A stretch of DNA of 64,000 bases from Chrysemys picta bellii (Eukaryota; Chordata; Testudines; Emydidae). The stretch covers positions 220,320,394-220,384,393 of the forward strand of contig NC_088792.1 of assembly GCF_011386835.1 (NCBI RefSeq). Direction: 5' to 3'. The position numbers and the translations under genes are program-made. This document shows, piece after piece, positions 11,131 to 21,600 of this stretch; positions within the stretch are counted from its first letter, which is position 1; each line of letters begins with the position of its first letter. The notes below the pieces were generated by a model. It saw nothing but the letters and a program-made list of their open reading frames with translations. It made no database searches and was not told the DNA's origin.

Positions 11131-11348
11131 CACCGGTTTCAGAGTAGCAGCCGTGTTAGTCTGTATCCGCAAAAAGAACAGGAGTACTTGTGGCACCTTA
11201 GAGACTAACAAATTTATTAGAGCATAAGCTTTCGTGGGCTACAGCCCACTTCTTCGGATGCATATCGATGAAGTGGGCTGTAGCCCACGAAAGCTTATGC
11301 TCTAATAAATTTGTTAGTCTCTAAGGTGCCACAAGTACTCCTGTTCTT
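11131..11348 (-). mobile_element. Young foldback retroelement end with perfect 79-bp arms
   Basis: The left half starts CACCGGTTTCAGAGTAGCAG and, on the minus strand, is the abundant turtle retroelement 3' end containing AAAGCTTATGCTCTAATAAA. Positions 11174-11252 and 11270-11348 are exact reverse complements (79 of 79) separated by a 17-bp spacer. TATACTTA (11123-11130 and 11349-11356) flanks the insert as an 8-bp target duplication inside a CR1 fragment. An inverted truncated copy joined to a normal 3' end suggests twin priming or template switching during reverse transcription. The element is probably Penelope-like or LINE-derived; the source family is not certain. Confidence 0.85.
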
Positions 11349-11495
11349 TATACTTAGACCATGCCTGACATGTATTTGTCCAACCCCTTCTTAAAAACCT
11401 CCAATAATGGGGATTCTATGCATTCCTTTGGAAGCCTATTACAGAGCTTAACTGCTCCTATAATTAGAACGTTCTCTAATATCTAATGTAAATGC
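11349..11495 (-). mobile_element. CR1 3' end fragment, second half
   Basis: Continues the fragment of 11053-11130: TATACTTAGACCATGCCTGA, then CCAACCCCTTCTTAAAAACC and GGAAGCCTATTACAGAGCTT. It fades out near 11495. Confidence 0.8.
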
Positions 11496-12845
11496 TGCTT
11501 GCTGCATATTAATATAACATGTGATACATGTGAGGAATATGGTGACCCCTTGAAGTCGAAGACATTTTATAATTTGGTACTAAAGCAATTGCAGGTTGCC
11601 AAGCATGGCAATTTCAAAATATTTATGAAATACTGTATGATAAGCCTCAACTGTGGCATTTTGAATAGCTACTTTTATATTCAACACTTCAAAATATTGT
11701 CTTTTACCTTTGAATTTTGAACACCTTCCTTGGCTATTCATTGCAATAACATGATTCAGTAACATTTGATTCTGTTCTTTTGTTTTCCCCAGGCTTGTAA
11801 TATTCATTTCCATAGTTTACAATATAGAGTATTGGTTGAGGGGATGGCAGTTGTTCGCAGTTCCTCCAACCATACTTGTTTCAGTTTTTGTTTTGCAATC
11901 AAAAGTGAAAAAAGAAGAAGCATGGAATCTCTCCACAGCATATAAAACTTGATCAAATAGAATTTTCAGGAAATATTTTATTACATAAAACATGGCACCA
12001 AATACTTGAAGGAAAAATGTCTCTCTCTCTATGGTAGATGATTATGATAAAGGCCAAAAATCAGAAGTGTTTGAAATTTCTTCCAGGATACGCTATCATG
12101 TTCCTCATGGCCAACATCACCAGGGCTTAGGTGGGAGAAGAGATGGTGTGATCTCCGATTAATCCCGCTCCTTCATTCCCGTTTTTCCCAGTACCTCCCA
12201 GGATCAGATTTGTGCAGGTAAATAAGTATGTATGCTTGAAATTTGTCTTGCCTGTGGATAGATATAATCTTAATGGTAACTTAGTAAATCAGCACTTCAG
12301 CTGAAAAGATAAATATCTATTTCCCCATAGTCATGGGCCATAGAGCTACTTGATTGTTCAGTCCTCTCACTACTTGTCACAGTTTAGTTTAATAATGATT
12401 CTACTGTTGATCATGGCTCTCAAGCCAATTTTAATAGAAATCAGCAAGGAAGTTGAAAAAATAATAATCATACTGTACTTGAAAATCTTTCCAAATATTT
12501 TGTATTTTAGTTGATTTTTGTTCCTGAATCGTATAAAGCAAGCTTAATAAGCACATCAACATTTTAATGGTCTGAACACCTACATATCATTGCTTTCAAT
12601 TCTGCCAGCAACATACATCAATAGACATTTTATAATAGGTGTCAGTATGAGTTTTACTCTAGTAACTGGGAGGCAGCTGTGTACATGCACACTAGCCCAG
12701 TATATTTCTATACTTCAGTCTGCCACCTGTGCCTCCAACGAAGACAAAATTGTTCTTAAGCATTTAGGAATCACAGGAATTAAAATACAAAACTCTGATG
12801 GCAATGGTAACAAATCAGTTACCACATAGATTTCATGATTGTCTG
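11496..12845. other. Unique intronic sequence
   Basis: AT-rich intron with a short (CT) run at about 12020. No gene or repeat recognised. Confidence 0.5.
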
Positions 12846-12849
12846 GTAT

Positions 12850-13155
12850 TCCTCACTAGAACTGAGCAAAAAAATTAATTTTTTGGTTCATTGGCTAAAG
12901 CAAAAAATCTGGGGGAAAAAAGGTTGTTTTGAGTCAAATACAATATTTTCCTTTGTTTTCAGGTGGGTTTATTTATTTATTTTTTGTTTTAAATGAAAAA
13001 TCATTTCAAAATGAAAAATTGAAATGTGTTGTTTTGAAATGTCAAAATGTTTTGACTTGGAATTTTCCCCCCCATTTCTTTTTTTTTTTTTTTTTGGCTG
13101 AAACAATTTGCCAAATTTCAACTGAATTTGCCAACAGTTTCAGTTGACCCAACTC
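12850..13155. repeat. AT-rich foldback repeat (GAAAATTT family), copy 1
   Basis: The sequence is built from short inverted blocks such as ATGAAAAATCATTTC, TTTCAAAATGAAAAATTGAA and GTCAAAATGTTTTGAC, with a T-run at 13079-13096. Similar sequence recurs near 19925-20240, 21690-21790, 42540-42690, 43850-44040 and 49160-49590. It looks like a decayed non-autonomous DNA element of turtles; no target duplication was resolved. Confidence 0.5.
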
Positions 13156-13384
13156 TGTTCCTGACATCAGCTTCATTTACTGTTCTTCTGCTTGGTATAG
13201 GAAGGATGAGGACTACATCATACCCTGATTACTCATTACAAGGTAGTGATGGATGTTGAGAGAGAGAGAAAGAGCATTTTCAAAATGGGAATAAAATGGG
13301 GACAGAAAACTTCTCTGGGGAAATGGAAGGCATGTCATTACTTTGGTCAGATTTGAACACTATTTTGCTGTAAACTCAACTAAG

Positions 13385-13465
13385 CAATTGACTTCAGTGA
13401 GGACTACTCACATGGTTAAAGTTAAGCATGCATGTAACTAGTTGTTGGATCTGGGGCCTTAAAGT
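13385..13465. repeat. Small dispersed element with GTTAAAGTTAAGCATG core
   Basis: TTGACTTCAGTGAGGACTAC, GGTTAAAGTTAAGCATGCAT and GGATCTGGGGCC match a short palindromic repeat common in turtle introns. Relatives are near 21255-21320 and 49660-49750. Confidence 0.5.
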
Positions 13466-13980
13466 TTAATTTTGAACACTGAAAAAATACAATTATATTC
13501 TATTCTTTTGGTTCTAATTTCAAATGCTTAACATGCATAGACTCATGGAGTTCATACTTAGGTACTGCAGTTTCTTTTAAGAAAGTAACTGTACATCAGA
13601 GATTTAAATCCAGGCCATGATTTCCAGAAAAGAACTTTGAGTATGTTTAGGACAAACTAAAAGGATGTTATGTGTTTTCATCCTAGAATAATTGCACAGT
13701 CTCCCTGTATCCTCCTGTATCAACTATGTAACCTGAACAATAAACCCAACACAACTTACATGGAAGAAAGTTGAGTTGGCAATGAGAAAAAAATATGTTT
13801 TGGTGGACAAGTTTAAAAAAAACTTTTAGTTGTGTTGGGTAAGGCAGATTCTTGCCCTTCTGAATAATGAAAATTACTCTGGAAGACAACAGTGTCTCAA
13901 AATATCTTGTTATCAGAGGAGTGCAGATAAATTCCTAATGATGACTGAAAACACTGAAGCTATTGAAAGCAATATTAATG

Positions 13981-14069
13981 AGAGGATATTGAAAACAGTA
14001 TTAAGTAAAAATAGAGTCATTACACATTATGTAATTAGTAATTAAAAGCCTGTTTTCACTAAACAAATT
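13981..14069. repeat. Second unnamed repeat, copy B
   Basis: Partner of 10141-10229. The flanks on both sides do not match, so this is more likely a short element family than a large segmental duplication. Confidence 0.65.
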
Positions 14070-14074
14070 GTGTT

Positions 14075-14980
14075 ACATGATGCCTTTTTATGTCTCAATT
14101 AGTTTGTTTGTGTTTTGAAAATATACAATGATATATAGGTATTAACTAAGTATCATTATTGTATACATTACCATAATCATCATCACTTATCTACTTCTAA
14201 TGTACCGCTTTATGCACAGTATTGGAGAGGAACCTTCTATGTAATTTGAAGGTTAATTCAGGACAGTATTCAAAAAGACTTTGACATGCTTTCAATTGTT
14301 TTTTTATAACACCTTAAAAATGTTATTGTACAGAAATATTCAGTTTCATAGACATGCTCACATTTATGATTACCCAAATTCTTGCACACATCCTTGATAA
14401 CATGGATTAAAGTATAAGCTAATAAAACAGCAATATTTGCAACATACTAACACTTTAACCTGAAAATAAAGCTGCATGCTGCCAGACTTATGCCTTGTGG
14501 CTTATTGATTTAAAACCTTCCATGAATTTCATGCTGCAGAAGCCCAGGAACCTGAATTCTACTCAGGCAACTAATTCAGCAAGAAATCAACTGGCAGAGA
14601 GAACCAATGTTCTTAAATATTTTCTATACCATAGAATAGAAAAATGTGGTGCAAACCAAAGGGCATTTCAAATCAGATTTTTTCTTCTATATATCACAAA
14701 CCATGAGTTTGATTTATTTGTGTCGATGTGATCATATATATGAACATCAAAGGGGTTCAAGCTTTTCACTGGGGTTAAAGCGGAGATTCTGTATCATCTC
14801 AAAATGCCCAGGCCTGGAGGAGAGTCCTTTATCTGATGCTCATTAAGCTTCAGTCAGTAGAAGGGCTTGGGTGGTTTTTTTCTGTTTTGGGGGACTTTTT
14901 GCTTAGGAAAAGCTGCATTTACTCCCTGATGATAAGAAAGGGGTCACAACTGGCTTCCCTGAAACCAAGTGACCAACCAT
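14075..14980. other. Unique intronic sequence
   Basis: AT-rich intron. Two overlapping 66-78 aa open frames here have no recognisable features. Confidence 0.5.
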
Positions 14981-14982
14981 TT

Positions 14983-15027
14983 TGTGCGTGTGTGTGTGTG
15001 CGTGTATATATGTGTGTGTGTGTATGT
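14983..15027. repeat. (TG)n with TA interruption
   Basis: TGTGCGTG and GTGTGTGTGTGCGTGTATAT units, a compound microsatellite. Confidence 0.85.
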
Positions 15028-15283
15028 CTCAATATCCTGCTGAAAAGGGACCTTTTTTCCTTGTCAAGAAGGAATTTCTGATTATTTTTTCCATGCCTAA
15101 AAGAGAGTCAGAACTTCTCTTTGACTCTTCCAGATGAAAAATCCTTGCTAAGAAGGGACTCGACTGTCTGCTTGCCAGGAGTCCTGAAAAAACATTCTTT
15201 GCCCAAAACAGAGAATGAGTCTGTTTTCCTGAAAGTGGTCTCTGAGTTTGTGTGAAGTAAGGGACCTGACTTTCAGTCAGAAG

Positions 15284-15660
15284 GGGTATTTAAAGGGAAA
15301 ACAGATGTGTCTTTGACCAGAACAATCCAACCATGGGAAGGGGGCTCAGGCTGGAGGAACAGGGCTTATATACACTCCCCTGGATGCACAGGAGCCAGTA
15401 GTTTACCTGAGCTCCACCAGCTAGTCCACCTGCTCAGGTGATGCCTAATCCCTACGTCCCAACCTTAGCTTAGGTGGAGCTTAGTTTACCTGAGCTCCAC
15501 CAGGTAGTCCACCTTTTCCAACCTAAATAGAGGAGGAGAGAACCTTCAAGGAACTGCTATCCATTTTTTTCCCCTGGTTGGTTCAGAAAGACTCCATGCC
15601 TTTGAGGTTATGATGGGGGCATTTAAAGGGAAAACAGGCATGTCTTTGACTGGCACTGTT
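15284..15660. repeat. Local duplications in an unidentified sequence
   Basis: Two direct repeat pairs overlap here. GGGGTATTTAAAGGGAAAAC with ..TGTCTTTGAC (15284-15325) recurs at 15614-15650 (offset about 330 bp). TAGTTTACCTGAGCTCCACC followed by TAGTCCACCT (15399-15431) recurs at 15482-15514 (offset 83 bp). The repeats are near-identical, so the block may be a relic tandem array or an element with internal repeats. No family was recognised. Confidence 0.6.
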
Positions 15661-15709
15661 CTTAGATGTGGATGAAGGCAACAGTCACCCCAAATATGGG
15701 GGTTACTAA

Positions 15710-16770
15710 CCCACTAAAACAGAGAACCCCAGTGTGCTAGATATACAGAAGCTGCACATTCCACAGAACTATAATGCAGTTTTAAGAAGTAGAAAGAATC
15801 TTTACAAAATCTTTTATGATGTCAGCAACTGATTTCATCCTCCTCTTAAAGATGACTGATTGTGGATGAGCTATTCTCACAGTACCTGAATTACACATGC
15901 CTAATTTTGAACTATGAATTTAGTGCTGAAGGATGGAGTTGTCACAGAATGCCAACTGTGGGATGACATATTCTCCATGTGCTTTGCAATTTCTTGTTCT
16001 GGGAGATGGAATCAGGCTCCGCTTCGGTGGCTCTTTGGCCAGAGACCCAGGAGCCTCCTATAGGCTGCATTTCAGAAAGGCTCTTTACTGAAGAAATTAA
16101 GTCCCTTAGTACTTAGTATACAAAATTTTTCTCTTGCTTTGCAATTGCCTGGCATTCAACTGCAGCAAATCAGTCTGTAATGCATGACAACTCATTATAT
16201 AACTGACCAGATTAGGTTACTTGGATGGCTTCCACTTATGTCAATGGGTAAATCATAGACTTCCGTTTGTGCTCAAATATTGCAGAAAGGTAATATAGAA
16301 AAATCATTGTGGATCAATTTTGAATTCTCCAATCATTTCATAAGTAGTTTAGAACAGGATTATTTTAAACAAAAATTCTGTCACCTATAGGAACCAGCGT
16401 AGAACAATTAGACACTAAGCTAACTTCATTTAAAGAATGGTTTTAAAATCAAAGCTTTTAGGAATGAAATGTTTATTATATGACATTTCATGAAACCTTG
16501 CTTTCAGTGTTTGATAATGAATTTCTTGCATTTGTATTTTTTCACTTCATATAATAGTTTTTAAACTTCCAAATAATCCCAGATACAGTTGTATAGATAT
16601 TGAATTGCTTTTAAAAATGCACCAAATATTCTCATTTATTTAGCTTCTGAAGCCATTCGGGTAAGTGTTTGGAGGAAACTCTATGAACTGGAATTCTGAG
16701 GGAAAAACATTGTTCTATAACTGATGTAGAGGCATCATAAATTTCCCAGAACTGAGTAATCATTCAGTCT
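15710..16770. other. Unique intronic sequence
   Basis: AT-rich intron. Nothing recognised. Confidence 0.5.
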
Positions 16771-16774
16771 AAGG

Positions 16775-16900
16775 GCTAACACTTTCAAACCTGGGTGTCT
16801 AAAGTTAGGCTCCTAAATCCATATTAAGAATTTAAATCAACTGCCTAAATACGGATTTAGGAACTTAACTTTAAATAGTCAGGTTTGAAAATGTTGCTCA
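16775..16900. mobile_element. Foldback MITE, about 126 bp
   Basis: The left end GCTAACACTTTCAAACCTGG pairs with the right end CAGGTTTGAAAATGTTGC. Inner blocks TTAGGCTCCTAAATCC and GGATTTAGGAACTTAA also pair, so the whole element folds on itself. No target duplication was resolved. Confidence 0.65.
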
Positions 16901-17152
16901 AGATTTTTATACAATCATTCTTATCTTTGTAGCTGTGCCATCTATAGAAGTTAAATATCATCTCGATTGACCTGTTATTACATTCATTTTAATTAAAGTC
17001 ATATATATATAAAATGAGATAACAAATAAGATGAGAGTTTAGTAGTTGACTATTGTGGTTGAAAGAAAAGCTTTTCTACATGTGGTATTAAGATGATATG
17101 TTAGAACATATGACTTTTTCTTCTGACCTGATCTGTTATGACATGTCTATAG

Positions 17153-17282
17153 GCAAAATGCATTCCAAGTAATTGCTGTGGATGGAGTTTGCAGTGGAAT
17201 AATTCAGTCTCTCTCTGCTGAAGACTGTATGGACTGGCTACAAGCAATAGCAACTAACATTTCCAACCTCACAAAGCACAAT
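17153..17282 (+). CDS. SNTG1: gamma-1-syntrophin, internal coding exon (130 bp)
   Basis: Gamma-1-syntrophin is a cytoplasmic adaptor of the dystrophin complex with a PDZ domain and pleckstrin-homology (PH) regions; it is expressed mainly in neurons. The exon follows an AG at 17151-17152 and ends before a perfect GTAAGT donor at 17283. Its first base completes a codon split with the previous exon. The next 43 codons read QNAFQVIAVDGVCSG, then IIQSLSAEDCMDWLQAIATN, ending LTKHN. This closely matches recalled vertebrate SNTG1 and fits it much better than SNTG2, which has a different sequence after the VDGV-like motif. The Trp in DWLQAI is the typical conserved residue of the C-terminal helix of a PH domain, so this exon probably encodes the end of the PH domain that follows the PDZ. 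The open frame runs past the donor but loses syntrophin similarity there. The exon ends in phase 0 and joins the exon at 63312 in frame. Confidence 0.93.
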
Positions 17283-17384
17283 GTAAGTATAGATCAAAGT
17301 GGGTCAGTGGATTTCCAAATCATATTTGATCATAGCTACTGTAAAATGTCTTATAGGTTTAAGCATAGAATTATCCATTCATAA

Positions 17385-19920
17385 ACAATGCTTGAGATTT
17401 CCTCAGGGAAGTCAACTCAGTCTATCATAAAAGCAGACTTTTTGAAAACTCTTTGAAAGGGAAATCATTTTCGCCCCAGCTATACAGTCCACTTCATCAC
17501 TATCAGGATTATTTGCTTTTTAGTAGTACCTACCAGATTTAGAGAAACAGAGCTTGAAATATAGGAAGGTCAGGTGAGTTCTTTATGCATGTCTGCACGT
17601 AAAAAGTAAATGTTATTTTTATATATTTTAAAAAACGGAAATACATTTTTCCTTGTAAGTCCATTAGAGCAGGGATCATGTCTACCTTTGTGTTTGCACA
17701 TCATCCTAACACACAGGCATCCTGATCCAGGCCTCTGGATGCTTCCATCATATCAACACATAAAATTAATAATGCATTTGTGCTTCATGCTCTTTATTTT
17801 ATGCATGGTTTAATCTTTTGTGAGAGATGTTTCATATTCTAGTGAGGATACGTTTTAATGCAAAAGCTTTTCCAAACTACCTTACTTATAAAATGGCAGG
17901 GTATTTGGTAGATTAGATATCATTTGTGTATCAACTTTTGCACGGTATGTTTTTCTTTACTCAAGGGGGGAAAATACACAGGGGCTAAACTTATCTGTGG
18001 TATAAGCCATTTAACTCACACCGATGAACAATTCAGCCCATTAGGTTTTAATTTAGGTCCCATAAGATTTCCTTCAATCTGAATTACCTTCCCCTACCTG
18101 CTTCAAAATTTGTTTTTATTTCAAATGCTGGGAACATATTGAAGGTGATTTATATTCTAGTTTCAAAACTATGTTCCAGCTGGCAGCAATATGTAAAAGT
18201 CAGTGCATTGGAAAAAACATGATAGACGTGAATTCATCCACCATCTGTAAGCTTCCATGCGATACAAGCCAAATTTCCTGGCTATTTATTCATCCCTATA
18301 ATGTTGTTGCTGCATAGAACTGCCAGTCTCACCAGGATCCTGACAAATGAGGATGTTCTTTCTTTCCATTACCAACTTTAGATCATACTATAAACTATTT
18401 TTGCTGTTTAAAATAGAGCATTTGTTTTCTCATAATAGTGCGATGTTGCACACAACCATCTGGCATCGCTTTAAGTGGCTCCGATTATGCTGTAATCACA
18501 GCTGCCTAGAGTAACTTCATTTTGCTAAAACATTGTAGTTACATGACAAGTCTTATTTCAATATTTTAAAATGAGCACAGTATATAATTCCACAGTAGAT
18601 TCCATAAAACACTAGGAACAAATGTAGGCAACACTATACAATAAGAGGTAAATGGATAATTATTCCTTTATTGTGCAAATCTTAGGTTGTTTTATCACCG
18701 TGGCTCACAATGGAATGGCTTTAATTGAGAGTCTGCCAGCGTTTATAATCCCTCTGCATAATAATTGTCTATATGTATATCTTGAAGTCCAGCCTGCCCA
18801 TGGCCATGCTGAACTCATGGGAAGTGATAAGGACTCTGTTATTTATAATGTAGTCATACTGTTCTTTAAAAATATCAATTGCCAATAAGAATTACAGTTG
18901 ACAGCATACAGTGATGAGTGAACGCAAGACCGTTTGGAGACACAGATATGAGGAAAATAACTGCATTACTCTGCACAATGATCAGATGAGATTAGAGGTG
19001 CTTCTGATTCATCTCCATACAGAATGGTTATTGACATTCACATACTGTTGCCATTAACAATGTTTTTGCCTGAGAAAGATAAGACATTTAGTCGAGGTCA
19101 CAACCGATTTTACTTTAACTTGACATGCAGGGCCACAAATGACAAAAAAGTTACAGGTCTTCCTATAAATGAAAAGACAAACATGTATCTACTCTGCTGA
19201 TTTTTTTGTTTGAATTACATCTGTACTTACTACTAGTGGTTGTGTCAATGTATTTACTCTGAAATTGTTCAGAAAATGCAGGGTTGTATGCACCCCTTTA
19301 CTTTGAGGCACAGCACTGAGCAAATGTAAGTAATAAGGGTCAGAAAAGCCTCAATAACTCCTGACAGCCTCTTCCATAGTCACTGTGCATGGCTGAAGCT
19401 CTGTTGGTTAGTGCTTGGGTACAGGTAAGGAACAGTGGGTCGGTGTAGCATGCTGCAGAATATTGGTCCGGCAGAAGTTAATACTTTTCTCAGCCAGTAG
19501 CACTCAGCTGGAGAACTTTTAATTTATGACCCACAAAATGGCAGAAAAAACATTTGGCAAGTCAAATTCCATAAACCTTTGCATGTGGGAGGGTAAGGCT
19601 TTCCCCTCTCCTTCCCTGCTTGCACAATGCTTAGTTTGGAGATGTCAGAAACAGTGATCTATGGCTCCAAAATCCCTGCAAGCAGCCCTTATGGTCTCTT
19701 CTAACTGAAGCCTGTGTAGGTGGGGAGGAGGATGGTAAGCTGACAGAGCTGCTGCTGGTTTGGATGCTGGGCAGGAGTGTGAATGTAAAGGGGTAAGTAG
19801 TAGGAGCATGAGGAACAAGCAAGCTGATCCTTCCTTCTTTTACCCAGGTTCCCACTGGGACTTTCCAACAAGGAGATTTTGCTGTTCTCAGCCAGTGGGG
19901 TGTGAGCCACAGGCCTCCTC
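17385..19920. other. Unique intron sequence downstream of the exon
   Basis: No transposon was recognised over about 2.5 kb, unusually clean for this window. The 78-codon frame at 18652-18888 has no recognisable domain. See the finding on 18440-18960. Confidence 0.5.
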
Positions 19921-19924
19921 AGGA

Positions 19925-20240
19925 CTAGAGCTGAGCAAGCAATTGATATTTTCATTTAGCAGCAGAACCAAAAAAATCCCCCCAAAAAACAGTTGTTGAA
20001 CCAAAGTTGAGTTCTGTTTTTTTCTTTCAGTAAAAAATGGGGAAAAAATCATTGGGGTTGAATGACATATTTCAAATGTCACTTTGATTGCTTTTAAAAA
20101 TTGAAACTGTTTCAATATTTTTGAAATTGTCTTCCTCATTTTTTTTTATTCAGCTGAAACTATCTGCCTAATTTGGCTCAAATTTATGAGTAGCTTTAGT
20201 TGCCCTGGAACTGGATTTTTTGTCAAATTTCCCATTTGAC
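19925..20240. repeat. AT-rich foldback repeat (GAAAATTT family), copy 2
   Basis: Related to 12850-13155: CTAGAGCTGAGCAAGCAATT at the left, then an internal block of TTTCAAATGTCACTTTGATT, ATTGAAACTGTTTCAATATT and CAGCTGAAACTATCTGCC. Strongly decayed. Confidence 0.45.
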
Positions 20241-20244
20241 TGAA

Positions 20245-21170
20245 AAATGTCACCCAGCTATACTCCTGAGCTGGTTCTTGGTTGCCCTGTGCTGTTTGAG
20301 TAGTTCTCCTCCAAGAAATGTTAACTTCTGCTCATTGACTTCTGCTGAATATCTACTCCTGTGGAGGGGAAGTTGTGTGAAGGTGGCAGCAAATAGCACC
20401 ATGGCTTTTAAGGGAACTGTGCTGCGAGGAGCCTAGGGAGTGACTCAGGGGTCATGTTCTTTATTAGGACCTTTTGTGTCCACCACTCAGTCATCAATAT
20501 AGTATATTCTTGAGGAATTCAAACATTTCAAAATTTTGAATGACTTCAGTGGGGACAGAATTTCAACAAAGATCGTTATCAAACTCAGCTCAGTTCAAAA
20601 TAATTTGGTGGCACAATGAACTATACGAGTGCTGCAAACATGAAAAAAGGACAGAAGCTTTAAATCTTTGTTATAGGTAAATACAGCACATCAGGTGTCC
20701 GTCTAGAATAGGGCTGAACAGTATGTTGGAGGGTGGGGGGGTTAATCCTCTGTGTCCATTTGTCACTCTTGCCCATTCCTCTTTCTGTGGAATATTTCTA
20801 CATAGTGTGATAGTATCTGCCATGTCTTTCCTTTCTCCTTTCATCATTTTCTTGAAACTCTTCAACAATGTAATAGTTTTGCTTATGACTGTTACCTTGG
20901 AGCTAGTACTTTACGATGAAATATTTTGTCAAACATTAACTCCAGAAAGACAGCTAAACCTGGTTACATGTCATGCAGGAGGTGAAGTGGTGACAAAAAG
21001 TAATTGTAAATGTATCACAGAAATGCGTATCAGATCTTGTGAGATTTACTACAGTATCTCAGTTTATTCAATGTGTGGAAATGGTGATATTGCACACTTT
21101 CCAGGTAAATCTTACAAGATGTTACATACCTGTGAAATTACTGTACCACAGCCATACTGCCCTGCAGAGG
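20245..21170. other. Unique intronic sequence with one chance 155-codon frame
   Basis: The + strand frame 20723-21190 has no recognisable domain. Its last codons run into the MIR-like SINE, so it is not a gene. A short G-run lies at about 20730. Confidence 0.45.
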
Positions 21171-21171
21171 A

Positions 21172-21375
21172 AGAATGGCCTTGTGGTTAAGGCACTGGAC
21201 TAGGATTCAGCAGATCCTGAGTGAACTTTGCCAAATTATTTGCCTGTGTTTAAAATTCTATTGAAGTCAATGGGACTTAAGCATGTTCTTAAAGTTAAAC
21301 ACAAGTTTAAGTACTTTCCTGACTCAATGACCTCATCTCTTTGCCTCCATTTTTCTTTTGTAAATTGGGTATAGT
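21172..21375 (+). mobile_element. MIR-like tRNA-SINE head, interrupted
   Basis: AATGGCCTTGTGGTTAAGGC then ACTGGACTAGGATTCAG is the tRNA-derived head of a MIR-type SINE. A piece with GAAGTCAATGGGACTTAAGC (21255-21320) is a separate small element inserted in it. The SINE then resumes with TGCCTCCATTTTTC and TGTAAATTGGGTATAG. Confidence 0.6.
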
Positions 21376-21499
21376 TAGGGTAGCCAACTCTCCAGGATTG
21401 TCCTAGAGTCTCCAGGAATTAAAAAGTACTCTTTAATTAAAGATTTTGTCATGTGATGAAACCTCCAGGACAACGTTCAACCACACTTGGCAACCCTAG
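21376..21499. mobile_element. Small TIR element nested in the MIR-like SINE
   Basis: It starts TAGGGTAGCCAACTCTCCAG and ends ACTTGGCAACCCTAG, an imperfect terminal inverted repeat. TATAGT occurs on both sides as a probable target duplication. The SINE resumes after it with ATAGTAATACTTTCCTGCCT. Confidence 0.65.
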
Positions 21500-21600
21500 A
21501 TATAGTAATACTTTCCTGCCTCCCAGATGTATCTGAATCAGGCAGAGCAGGGACTTGAACCTGGCTCTCCCACAGCCTAGCTGAACATCCTAACCAATAG
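21500..21600 (+). mobile_element. MIR-like SINE, continuation
   Basis: Continues after the nested insertion, then merges into sequence like CAGGGACTTGAACCTGGCTC, which resembles a second tRNA-like SINE on the opposite strand. Confidence 0.4.

Larger units (their letters stand above)
1..17152 (+). other. SNTG1: SNTG1 preceding intron, partial (3' part)
   Basis: This is everything upstream of the 130-bp exon. The 3' splice site is a mixed pyrimidine tract (TTTTTCTTCTGACC...) followed by GTCTATAG at 17145-17152. The intron begins outside the window. Its contents are repeats and unique intronic sequence, listed separately. No upstream SNTG1 exon was recognised. Confidence 0.8.

Noticed and set aside
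17178..17384. 68-codon frame starting at an ATG inside the syntrophin exon
   Set aside because: Its first part is the exon, but it reads through the GTAAGT donor into intron. The exon call with splice sites is better.
20723..21190. 155-codon open frame on the + strand
   Set aside because: No recognisable domain, no splice or promoter context, and its end runs into a MIR-like SINE.
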